A program made the position numbers and the translations under genes. Under the pieces are notes generated by a model that saw only the letters and a list, made by a program, of their open reading frames with translations, was not told where the DNA came from and searched no databases. This document shows positions 8,227 to 15,789 of a stretch of 64,000 bases of DNA, in pieces. Each line of letters begins with the position of its first letter. The stretch's first letter is position 1. The stretch is from DASXMR01 sp036495525. Lineage in GTDB: Bacteria > Actinomycetota > Actinomycetes > Streptosporangiales > Streptosporangiaceae. The stretch covers positions 1-64,000 of the forward strand of contig DASXMR010000013.1 of NCBI GenBank assembly GCA_036495525.1, written 5' to 3'.

Positions 8227-9446
8227 TCAGCCTCGGCGAAGCGCGTCGAGCGGGACGGCGTGCATGACATGCCCGCGATAGCCCGTCATGGTCTGCGCCA
8301 TGCACAGTGAGTTGAGGATGGCTTCCTCGGTGCAGTTCATTGCAGCGGCGAACAGCGGATCCAGCTCGTCGTCGCTCACCACCGGCCGCAGCTGCCCGGC
8401 CGCAACCGCGGCGGCTGGATCCTGGGCGGCTGGATCCGCAGCCTGGTCGGCGGCTGGCCGCGCGGCGGCGGCTGGCCCTGAGCTGGTCGGGTCGGTGGCG
8501 GCCGGGTTGGCGGTGGCCGGGTCGGCGGTAGCCAGGTCGGTCGCGCGGCGGCCGAGGGTTACCGGGCTGGTGGCGAATGCCAGCGCGTAGTCGCCGCTGC
8601 TGCCCTCGAAGGCCGATCCTGTCCTGGCCATGCTGAAGATCGCTCGCCTGGCCAGTCGGGCAAGCTGGCGCGCGTCCAGCGGCGCGTCGGTGGCCAGCAC
8701 GATGACGCAGGAGTTGCCGCGATCACCTCGTTCTCCCGGATATGCCCTTCCTTGCCCGGCGGCAGCTCGATGCCCGCGGCCCGCAGCGTCGGCCCGGCCG
8801 GGAGCGGGACGCCGAGCACCGTGAGGGTGCCGCCGAAATTGGCCTGCACCAGCGCGCCGATCGTCACCGCGCGGCCGGCTACCCGCATCGTCCGGGACGC
8901 GGTGCCGATGCCCGCCTTGTAGCCCAGCGCGCCGGTACCTGTGCCGGCGCCGACCGCGCCCTCGGCTACGGGGCCGGCGCTCGCGCCGCGCAGCGCCGCG
9001 AGCACGTGCTGCTCGGTCACCGGCCGCTGCCAGATGTCGGACAGCTGCTGGTCGTTGGTCTCCGCCACCACCGGGTTGACGGTTCCGAGCTGCTCGTTGC
9101 CCGGCAGGTCGCGCAGGTAGGTCAGCACCGCGTCGGCGGCCCGGAAGGTGGCCAGGGTCGAGGTGAGCACGACCGGGGTCTCGATCACGCCGAGCTCGCG
9201 CAGCTGAGTGGCGCCGACCATCTTGCCGAACCCGTTGCCCACCGCCACGGCCGCTGGCAGCCGCTCTCGGCCGCGCAGCACCACGGGCACAACAGCCGTT
9301 ACACCCGTGCGGATGTCGTCGCCGGACACCAGCGTGGTGTGGCCGACCAGCACGCCAGGCACGTCGGTGATCGCGTTGCCGGGCCCTGGCGGCAGCGAGC
9401 CGACGACGATGCCCAGCTCGCGCGCCCTGACCCGGCCGCCGGTCAC
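8227..9446 (-). pseudogene. P1-family (DmpA-like) aminopeptidase, frameshifted
   Basis: Two adjacent minus-strand frames together make one P1/DmpA-family N-terminal-nucleophile aminopeptidase. The first (from GTG 9446) carries the alpha part: N-A-I-T-D-V-P-G-V-L-V-G-H, V-A-E-T-N-D, and G-A-G-T-G-T-G-A-L-G-Y-K-A-G-I-G-T. The second carries the beta part: N-S-C-V-I-V-L-A-T-D-A-P-L-D, then S-S-G-D-Y-A-L-A-F-A-T and the M-N-C-T-E-E-A-I-L-N-S-L helix. The switch needs a one-base change near 8715-8725, immediately before the Ser expected to be the autocleavage nucleophile. The first frame otherwise runs on as an unrelated Arg/Trp-rich tail to 8559. Either a sequencing error, a true pseudogene or separately made halves. 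GTGA overlap with the upstream S9 peptidase indicates an operon. The beta half also has a repeat-built insertion. Confidence 0.65.
8489..8548. repeat. 15-bp tandem repeats inside the P1 peptidase gene
   Basis: Four adjacent 15-bp units start at 8489, 8504, 8519 and 8534 (type GGGTCGGCGGTAGCC, with substitutions). On the minus strand they encode five-residue repeats of the type A-T-A-D-P / A-T-A-N-P. They build part of an Ala/Pro/Asp-rich insertion of about 50 residues, absent from the compact family core. Confidence 0.7.
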
Positions 9447-11611
9447 GCCGGCGCGGAGGCCGTCGCCGGCGCGGACGCCAGGCCGAGCGCGCGGCGCAGG
9501 AAGTCCAGCTGGAGCAGCAGCAGGTTCTCCGCGACCTCCTCGTGCGCGGCCAGGTGCGTCACCCCGGTCAGCGGCAGCACCGAATGCGGCCGCCCGGCGG
9601 CGAGCAGCGCCGAGGACAGCCGCAGCGAGTGCGCGACCGCGACGTTGTCGTCAGCCAGCCCGTGGATGATCATCAGCGGCCTGGCCAGCCGGTGCGCGTC
9701 GGTCAGCAGCGAGACCTGGTCATAAGCGGCCGGATCGGTGCCGGGGTCGCCGAGATAGCGCTCGGTGTAGTGGGTGTCGTACAGCCGGAAGTCGGTCACC
9801 GGCGCGCCGGCCACAGCGGCGTGGAAGACGTCGGGCCGGCGCAGCACGGCGAGCGCCGCGAGGTACCCGCCGAATGACCAGCCGCGGATCGCGACCCGGT
9901 CCAGGTCCAGGTCAGCGCACCGCTGCGCGGCTGCGCGCAGCGCGATCACCTGGTCCTCAAGCGGCGGCCTGGCCAGGTCTCCGGCGACCATCTGCTCAAA
10001 GCGCGGCCCGCGGCCAGGCGTGCCGCGGCCATCGGCGATGACCACCGCGAAGCCCTGCTCGGCGAACCACTGCGGCGACAGGTACATCGCCTGGCTGGCC
10101 TGGACCATCTGACCGTGCGGGCCGCCGTAAGGGTCCATCAGCACCGGCAGTCGCCCGGAACCCGGCCGGTGCCAGGACGGCAGCAGCAGCGCCGTGCACA
10201 GCTGGTCGGGACCCGCCCGGAACAGGTCCGGCGCCGGTTCTGGCAGCAGCGGGCGCTCGGGGTTCGAGCCGATGCTGAGCGGCTCGGCGCCGTCACGGAG
10301 CACCTGGAACACCGCGCCGTGCTGGCGCAGCGAGCGGGTCGCGGTCACGGTCGTCCCGCCGGCCCGCAGGCCAGCCTGCACCAGCGGCTCATCCCGCCCG
10401 CCAACCGCGGCCAGGCCGTCCTGGCCGTAGGCCCACAGCCCGATCTGCGTCGGGTCGGACCCGGAAGCAGCGACCAGCACCGTATCGCCGTCGACCGACA
10501 GCACCCCCCTGACCTGCAGCCCGGCCGGAGTGACCGGCTCCGCAGTGCCCGCTGCCAGCTCGCCGGCGCTCGCGACCAGCAGCCGGCGGGTATCGCCGTC
10601 CGGCACGGTCCAGGCGATCCGCCCGTCGCTCAGCCTGGCGGGCACGCCCGGCACGAGCTCCAGCCACACCTCGCTGGTGTCGTCACGGACCAGGCTGGTC
10701 TCGCCGGTAGCCGTGTCCACCGCCATGATGCGCATCTGCCGCTGGTCCCGGCTCTGCACGACAATCAGCGGCGGCCAGCCGTCGCCGGTCGCACCGTCCC
10801 AGCACACCGTGGCCAGGTAAGGGAACGCGGCGGTGTCCCAGCTCACCGGCGTCATCGGGCCGCCGTCGACCGGCACCAGGAACAGCGAGACGTCAGCGTT
10901 GGCGGTGCCAGCCGCCGGGTAGCGCACGGCCCGCGGCTCGGTGCCCGGATTGGCTGGATCAGAGATGTACCAGCGCTGCACCGGGCTCTCGTCGACCCGC
11001 GCGGCCAGCAGGGTGGCAGAATCCGGCGACCACCAGTACCCGCGGAGGCGGGCCATCTCCTCGGCCGCGACGAACTCGGCGAGCCCGAAGCTCACCCCGT
11101 CGCCGACGGCCAGCACCCGGTCGGCGCCGCTGGCCAGCTCGAGTGCACGCAGCGCGCCGTCGTGCACGTAAGCCAGCAGCTCGCCTGAAGGGCTCAGCCG
11201 GGGGTCGGTCGCCGGTGAGAGCGCAGGCAGCTCGCGCACGCCCCGCTGGTCAGCGGCCGGGCCGGCCAGTTCGGCCAGGTAGACGCGGCCAGCCAGCGCG
11301 AACGCCGCCGCCCGGAATGCCTCGTCGGTGCAGAACCGCACGATGCCCTGGGCTGACTCCCTGGCTCGCTCGCGCCTGGCCAGCTCGGCCGGATCCTCAG
11401 CGCCGCCGCCGGCGATCAGCACCGGATCCGCGACCAGGCGCTCCTCGCCGGTCGCGGTGTCCAGCACCCACAGCCTGGTCACCGCGTCTGAGCCGCTGTC
11501 GGAGCGCAGGAACGCGACCGTGCGGCCGTCCGGCGAGATCTCGAAGGACCGCGGCACGCCCAGGGTGAACCGCTGGGTCCTGGCGTACTGGCGGGGGAAG
11601 GTATCGGCCAT
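9443..11611 (-). CDS. S9 family (DPP4/prolyl oligopeptidase-like) peptidase
   Basis: Serine peptidase of 722 residues. The N-terminal ~450 residues form the beta-propeller of the DPP4 type (S-P-D-G-R-T-V-A-F near 28, Y-W-W-S-P-D near 192). The C-terminal alpha/beta-hydrolase domain carries nucleophile Ser in R-G-W-S-F-G-G-Y (about 582), Asp in H-G-L-A-D-D-N-V-A and His in T-G-V-T-H-L-A. The pair E-E-M-A-R near 183 resembles the Glu pair that binds the substrate amino terminus in DPP4. It probably releases N-terminal dipeptides. No signal peptide is seen, so it is likely cytoplasmic. The stop overlaps the P1 aminopeptidase start (GTGA), suggesting a joint peptide-utilisation role. Confidence 0.85.
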   Translation of the reverse strand: MADTFPRQYARTQRFTLGVPRSFEISPDGRTVAFLRSDSGSDAVTRLWVLDTATGEERLVADPVLIAGGGAEDPAELARRERARESAQGIVRFCTDEAFRAAAFALAGRVYLAELAGPAADQRGVRELPALSPATDPRLSPSGELLAYVHDGALRALELASGADRVLAVGDGVSFGLAEFVAAEEMARLRGYWWSPDSATLLAARVDESPVQRWYISDPANPGTEPRAVRYPAAGTANADVSLFLVPVDGGPMTPVSWDTAAFPYLATVCWDGATGDGWPPLIVVQSRDQRQMRIMAVDTATGETSLVRDDTSEVWLELVPGVPARLSDGRIAWTVPDGDTRRLLVASAGELAAGTAEPVTPAGLQVRGVLSVDGDTVLVAASGSDPTQIGLWAYGQDGLAAVGGRDEPLVQAGLRAGGTTVTATRSLRQHGAVFQVLRDGAEPLSIGSNPERPLLPEPAPDLFRAGPDQLCTALLLPSWHRPGSGRLPVLMDPYGGPHGQMVQASQAMYLSPQWFAEQGFAVVIADGRGTPGRGPRFEQMVAGDLARPPLEDQVIALRAAAQRCADLDLDRVAIRGWSFGGYLAALAVLRRPDVFHAAVAGAPVTDFRLYDTHYTERYLGDPGTDPAAYDQVSLLTDAHRLARPLMIIHGLADDNVAVAHSLRLSSALLAAGRPHSVLPLTGVTHLAAHEEVAENLLLLQLDFLRRALGLASAPATASAPA

Positions 11612-11661
11612 GCCTGCGATCCTGCCAGCCGGCCGGCGGAGCGGCTGACTAGGCTCCTGCT

Positions 11662-12534
11662 ATGCCCTCAGCCGACGGCCGCGGCCTGCTGCTCGTGCAC
11701 GCCCATCCGGACGACGAGTCGATCGGCACCGGCGCCACCATGGCGAAGTACGCAGCGGAGGGCACGCCGGTCACGCTTGTCACCTGCACGCTCGGCGAGA
11801 TGGGCGAGGTCATCCCGCCGGATCTGGCCCACCTGGCCTGGGACGCCGGCGGCGGGCTCGGCGAGTACCGGATCGGCGAGCTGGCCGCCGCGTGCGCCGC
11901 CCTTGGCGTCACCGACCACCGGTTCCTCGGCGGCGCTGGCCGCTGGCGCGACTCGGGCATGATGGGCGAGCCCACGAACGACCTGGCTGGCGCGTTCTGG
12001 CGGGCAGACGTCGACGAGGCGGCCGGCGAGCTGCTGAAAGTGGTGCGCGAGGTGCGGCCGCTGGTCATGATCAGCTACGACGACAACGGCTTCTACGGCC
12101 ACCCCGACCACATCCAGGCGCACCGGGTGGCCTGGCGGGCGTTCGAGCTGTCCGACGGCCTGGTCAGCAAGTTCTACGCGACAGCCGTGCCGCGGTCAGT
12201 GCTCGCCGAGGGGGCGGCTCAGCTGCGCAGCAGCGGCGAGTCCGGCCCCGGCCAGGCCTTCGACCAGCCGCAGTCACCAGACGACCTGCCGTTCGGCGTG
12301 CCAGACGAGCAGGTGACCACCAGGATCGACGCGTCCGGCTACCTGGACGCCAAGGTCGCCGCGATGCGCGCGCACGCCACCCAGATCGCCGTGGACAGCC
12401 CGTTCTTCGCGCTGTCGAACAACATGGGGCAGCAGGCCTTCGGCGTCGAGTACTACACGCTGCTGGCCGGGCCGCGCGGCCCTGGGCACGGCCAGCACGA
12501 CTGGGAATCCGACTTGTTCGACGGCACCCGCTAG
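11662..12534 (+). CDS. mshB: Mycothiol biosynthesis deacetylase MshB
   Basis: Zinc-dependent N-acetyl-GlcN-inositol deacetylase of mycothiol biosynthesis, 290 residues (the mycobacterial enzyme is about 300). Zinc-ligand motif A-H-P-D-D-E is at 14-19 and the third ligand motif G-H-P-D-H near 150. T-C-T-L-G-E-M-G-E-V-I and especially L-G-G-A-G-R-W-R-D-S-G-M separate MshB from the related Mca amidase and from generic LmbE proteins. It is cytoplasmic. The gene diverges from the S9 peptidase with 50 bp between starts and is followed 10 bp later by a DUF6113-like membrane protein gene. Confidence 0.9.
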   Translation: MPSADGRGLLLVHAHPDDESIGTGATMAKYAAEGTPVTLVTCTLGEMGEVIPPDLAHLAWDAGGGLGEYRIGELAAACAALGVTDHRFLGGAGRWRDSGMMGEPTNDLAGAFWRADVDEAAGELLKVVREVRPLVMISYDDNGFYGHPDHIQAHRVAWRAFELSDGLVSKFYATAVPRSVLAEGAAQLRSSGESGPGQAFDQPQSPDDLPFGVPDEQVTTRIDASGYLDAKVAAMRAHATQIAVDSPFFALSNNMGQQAFGVEYYTLLAGPRGPGHGQHDWESDLFDGTR

Positions 12535-12544
12535 CCTTCCGGTC

Positions 12545-12919
12545 GTGGATTCCGGCACGGGCGAGCGCCTGGTCACCGTCGGCGCCTACGTGATGCTGTT
12601 CCTGCTCGGCATCGCGCAGGGCGTCATCGGCACGTTCTTCTACAGCAACGCGCCGGTCCCGCTCGCGGCCATCCTGTTCGACCTGCTACTGCTGCTGACC
12701 TGCGTGCTCGGGGCCTTCGGCATGCGCCGGGGAGCCGGAGCGCTGGCAGTGGCCCTCGGCTGGCTGCTGGCCACGCTGGTGCTGGCGATGGGGACCAAGG
12801 GCGGCAGCGTGCTGATCACCAATACCACGGCGGGCAAGTGGTTCCTGTTCGGCGGCGCTGGCAGCGCGGCAGCCGGGGTCGTGGCCGGCTTCACCCGCTG
12901 GGCTCGCCGCCCGAGGTGA
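12545..12919 (+). CDS. DUF6113-like small membrane protein
   Basis: Four-helix membrane protein of 124 residues (helices about 12-32, 40-60, 65-83, 95-115) with short loops and a basic C-terminus (R-W-A-R-R-P-R). It starts with GTG 10 bp after mshB and is probably cotranscribed. A DUF6113 protein next to mshB is a recurring actinobacterial arrangement, but its function is not known. The last 29 bp overlap the 3' end of the convergent atuA-like gene. Confidence 0.65.
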   Translation: MDSGTGERLVTVGAYVMLFLLGIAQGVIGTFFYSNAPVPLAAILFDLLLLLTCVLGAFGMRRGAGALAVALGWLLATLVLAMGTKGGSVLITNTTAGKWFLFGGAGSAAAGVVAGFTRWARRPR

Positions 12920-14789
12920 CCAGCGACGCCGGGATGTCGGCCAGCGCGGCACGCAGTTCCTCACCGAGCGCCTTAGCCTGCGGATCAAGCCTGGTGCTCG
13001 CCGCGACTCCGCGGCCGAGCAGGCCGAAGATCACGAAGTTCACCGCCAGCAGGTTGGGCAGCAGGTACCGCTCGACCCGGTGACCGGCCGCGGACGGCAC
13101 CAGCTCGGCGAGGCGCTGCTCAGTCAGGTACTCCACCAGCCAGGCGAACTCAGCCTGGTTGCGCACCCACACGCCGACGTTGGCATTGCCGCCCTTGTCA
13201 CCCGACCGGGCGCCGGCGATCGTGCCCAGCGGCACCCGCACCGTGCCGCCGTCCGGCGTGACCGAGGCATCCAGGCCCCGGCCAGCAGCAGGCTGGCTCG
13301 GCGCAGCCGGGTCAGCCCAGGCAGCAGGACCTGCGGCGCGGAGATCGCCCTCGCGGTCAGCAGCGTCCCCATCACCCTCGGCAGTGGCCGTGCCGCCATA
13401 AGCAGTGTCCGCATCGCCATGGGCAGCGGCTGGCTCGGCCCGGCTCGGGCCGGCCCAGGCATGCTCGCCGTCGATCACGACCCGGCTGGTGACCAGCGAC
13501 GCCGGGATCGTCGTCGGCCAGTACACGCCGAACGACGAGGCGTCGCCGGGCGGGGTCAGCGCGAACAGGCCCGGGTAGCTGGCCAGCGCGGTCTCGATTA
13601 CTGCGGCGGAGAACCCCCGGCCGGCCAGCCGGCGGTCGGCGTCCATCGCGGTGATCATCAGCAGCGCTGGATCGCGGCCATGCAGCTCAGCCGACACGCT
13701 GCCGAACGCGCTGCGGCCGCCTGGGATCCTGGCCCAGATCGCCTGCTGCGCTAGCTCGGCCTTGGCCGTCACGTCACCGCCCTGGATGACCAGCACCATG
13801 GTGTTCCGGTAGCCGCCGTCATAGTTCAGCGCGACCTTCAGGCCGGCTGGCGGCGGCTCGCCGGCGGTGCCGCTGAGCCGGACCCGATCCGGGCCGGCCT
13901 GCTCCAGGACGATCGTGTCGAACCTGGCGGTGACGTCGGGGTTGAGGTACTCAGGACCGCCGATCTCATACAGCAGCTGCGCCGTCACCGTGCCCACCGA
14001 CACCAGCCCGCCGGTGCCCGGGTGCTTGGTGATCACCGCCGACCCGTCGGCGGCCAGCTCGGCGATCGGGAAGCCGGCCTCGGCGAGGTCGGGCACCTCG
14101 CGGAAGAACGAGTAATTCCCGCCGGTCGCCTGGCAACCGCACTCGATCACGTGGCCAGCCGCGACGGCGCCTGCCAGCGCGTCCAGGTCGTCGCCGGTCC
14201 AGCCGAACCGCCAGATGCCCGGCCCGGTCACCAGCGCCGCGTCAGTGATCCGGCCGGTCACGACCACGTCGGCGCCGCGCCGCAGCGCCTGCGCGACCGG
14301 CAGCCCGCCGAGGTAGGCGTTCGCCGTGACCGGCACGACGCCGGCCTGCGCCAGCGGCTGCCCGGTGTCGGTGTTGGCCAGGGCATGCCCGGCGGCGGTC
14401 AGCTCGGCCAGCCGTGGCATCAGGTCGTCACCCTCGACGTGCGCGACAACCGGCGCCAGCCCGGCCCGGCCAGCCAGCTCGCGCACAGCGGCCGCGCAGC
14501 CGGCCGGGTCGAGCCCGCCCGCGTTGGACACGATCCTGATGCCACGCTCCAGGCAGCTGCCGAGCACCTGCTCCAGCTGCGTGAGGAATGTCCGCGCGTA
14601 GCCAGGGCCGCCGCGGTCGCGGCTCTTGGCCAGCAGCAGCATGGTCAGCTCAGCCAGCCAGTCGCCGGTCAGCACGTCGATCGGCCCGCCCTCGACCATC
14701 TCGCGAGCCGCCGACAGCCGATCGCCGTAGAAGCCGCTGCAGTTCGCGATCCGCAGCACCGGCCCGGAGTTGTGCCTCCCGTCCGTCAT
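12891..14789 (-). CDS. atuA: AtuA-like (DUF1446) acyclic terpene utilization family protein
   Basis: Protein of 632 residues. The N-terminal ~450 residues match the DUF1446/AtuA family: I-A-N-C-S-G-F-Y-G-D-R near 13, L-T-G-D-W-L-A-E-L-T-M near 40, I-V-S-N-A-G-G-L-D-P near 86. The last ~110 residues form the AtuA-type small domain (A-R-S-G-D-K-G-G-N-A-N-V-G-V near 530). A low-complexity Ala/Gly/Asp linker of about 70 residues joins them. AtuA is needed for citronellol/geraniol catabolism in Pseudomonas but its chemistry is unresolved. Downstream position in a crotonase/acyl-CoA carboxylase run supports a branched acyl-CoA pathway. The last 29 bp overlap the convergent DUF6113 gene. Confidence 0.75.
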   Translation of the reverse strand: MTDGRHNSGPVLRIANCSGFYGDRLSAAREMVEGGPIDVLTGDWLAELTMLLLAKSRDRGGPGYARTFLTQLEQVLGSCLERGIRIVSNAGGLDPAGCAAAVRELAGRAGLAPVVAHVEGDDLMPRLAELTAAGHALANTDTGQPLAQAGVVPVTANAYLGGLPVAQALRRGADVVVTGRITDAALVTGPGIWRFGWTGDDLDALAGAVAAGHVIECGCQATGGNYSFFREVPDLAEAGFPIAELAADGSAVITKHPGTGGLVSVGTVTAQLLYEIGGPEYLNPDVTARFDTIVLEQAGPDRVRLSGTAGEPPPAGLKVALNYDGGYRNTMVLVIQGGDVTAKAELAQQAIWARIPGGRSAFGSVSAELHGRDPALLMITAMDADRRLAGRGFSAAVIETALASYPGLFALTPPGDASSFGVYWPTTIPASLVTSRVVIDGEHAWAGPSRAEPAAAHGDADTAYGGTATAEGDGDAADREGDLRAAGPAAWADPAAPSQPAAGRGLDASVTPDGGTVRVPLGTIAGARSGDKGGNANVGVWVRNQAEFAWLVEYLTEQRLAELVPSAAGHRVERYLLPNLLAVNFVIFGLLGRGVAASTRLDPQAKALGEELRAALADIPASLVTSGGEPSG

Positions 14790-14823
14790 CGCGGCGCCCG
14801 CCTACGCTGCGCTGGCCGTCCCG

Positions 14824-14895
14824 GTGCCGGCCAGCGCGGTGCCGACCAGCGCGGTGCCGGCCAGCGTTGTGCCGGGCGGCGCGGTGCCCGGCACG
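14824..14895. repeat. 15-bp tandem repeat between atuA-like and crotonase genes
   Basis: Units related to GTGCCGGCCAGCGCG start at 14824, 14839, 14854 and 14869, with a decayed fifth at 14884. They fill much of the 163-bp gap between the crotonase stop and the atuA-like start. No gene or clear hairpin was recognised there. Confidence 0.65.
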
Positions 14896-14952
14896 TCTCG
14901 GGGCGGCGGCGGGTGCCCGGCCGGCCTAGGCAGGCTCCGCGCTGCTGGCCGG

Positions 14953-15717
14953 TCACGGCCTGGCGGCCCAGCTCGGCTCGCGCCGGTCAGCGAACGCCGC
15001 CATGCCCTCCCTGGCCTCAGCCGAGCCGAAGCGGCTCGCGGACACTTCCGCCATCCGGTCCAGACCGTCGGCCAGCGACATGGCGGGCACTTCGCGCAGC
15101 AGCTCCTTGGTGACCGCCATCGCGCCCGGCGCGCCGCGCAGCAGCAAGTCCGCGTACCGCTGCGTCTGCCCGTTCAGCCCGTCCTCGTCGACCGCCCTGG
15201 TCAGCAGGCCAAGCGACACCGCCCGGTCAGCGTCGAAGCTCTCGCCGGTGAGGAAGTACTCAGCGGCGGCCCGCGAGGTCATCCGCCGCAGGCAGGTAAC
15301 CGCGATGATGGCCGGTGCCGCGCCGATCCGCACCTCGGTGAACGCGAACGTGGCCGGGCGCGGCGCGATCGCGATGTCACAGGCGGCGATCAGGCCGATG
15401 CCGCCGGCCCTGGCGCTGCCGTTGACCCGGCAGATGACCGGCTTGCCGCTCTCCCAGATCAGCCGCAGGATCTGCGGATACAGCGACGGCGCGGCGGCTG
15501 GCGCGTCCCGCGCCTCCTTGAGGTCTGCGCCGGAGCAGAATGCCGGCCCGGCGCCGGTCAGCACGATCAGCCTGGCGCCGTCGTCGGCTAGCGCGGCGGA
15601 CAGGGCCGCGTGCAGCTGGGTCAGCAGCGCAGCGGACAGCGCGTTCCGGTTCGCTGGCGAGTCCAGCGTGACGGTGACGACCTGGCCGTCGGTCACGCTG
15701 TGCACGAGGTCGGGCAT
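14953..15717 (-). CDS. Enoyl-CoA hydratase, methylglutaconyl/isohexenylglutaconyl-CoA hydratase type
   Basis: Crotonase-fold protein of 254 residues. The first oxyanion-hole segment is A-F-C-S-G-A-D-L-K-E (about 59-68), the second G-S-A-R-A-G-G-I-G-L (about 98-107). The catalytic-Glu segment is F-A-F-T-E-V-R-I-G-A-A-P-A. The T-E-V-R-I-G-x-A-P-A-I-I pattern resembles methylglutaconyl-CoA hydratases (LiuC/AtuE) more than fatty-acid enoyl-CoA hydratases. Position directly after the acyl-CoA carboxylase subunits fits hydration of the carboxylated product. The start has GGAGG 4-5 nt upstream. Exact substrate (leucine or terpene route) cannot be decided. Confidence 0.75.
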   Translation of the reverse strand: MPDLVHSVTDGQVVTVTLDSPANRNALSAALLTQLHAALSAALADDGARLIVLTGAGPAFCSGADLKEARDAPAAAPSLYPQILRLIWESGKPVICRVNGSARAGGIGLIAACDIAIAPRPATFAFTEVRIGAAPAIIAVTCLRRMTSRAAAEYFLTGESFDADRAVSLGLLTRAVDEDGLNGQTQRYADLLLRGAPGAMAVTKELLREVPAMSLADGLDRMAEVSASRFGSAEAREGMAAFADRREPSWAARP

Positions 15718-15789
15718 GCTTCCTCCGCTGTCGGTTGCTGGCCGGTCATCACGGGTCTTCTCGCTGGCTGCCCGGCCGCGTAATGCCTG

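Noticed and set aside
14824..14895. Possible CRISPR-like array
   Set aside because: Repeats are contiguous 15-bp units without unique spacers and no cas genes are present, so it is a simple tandem repeat.
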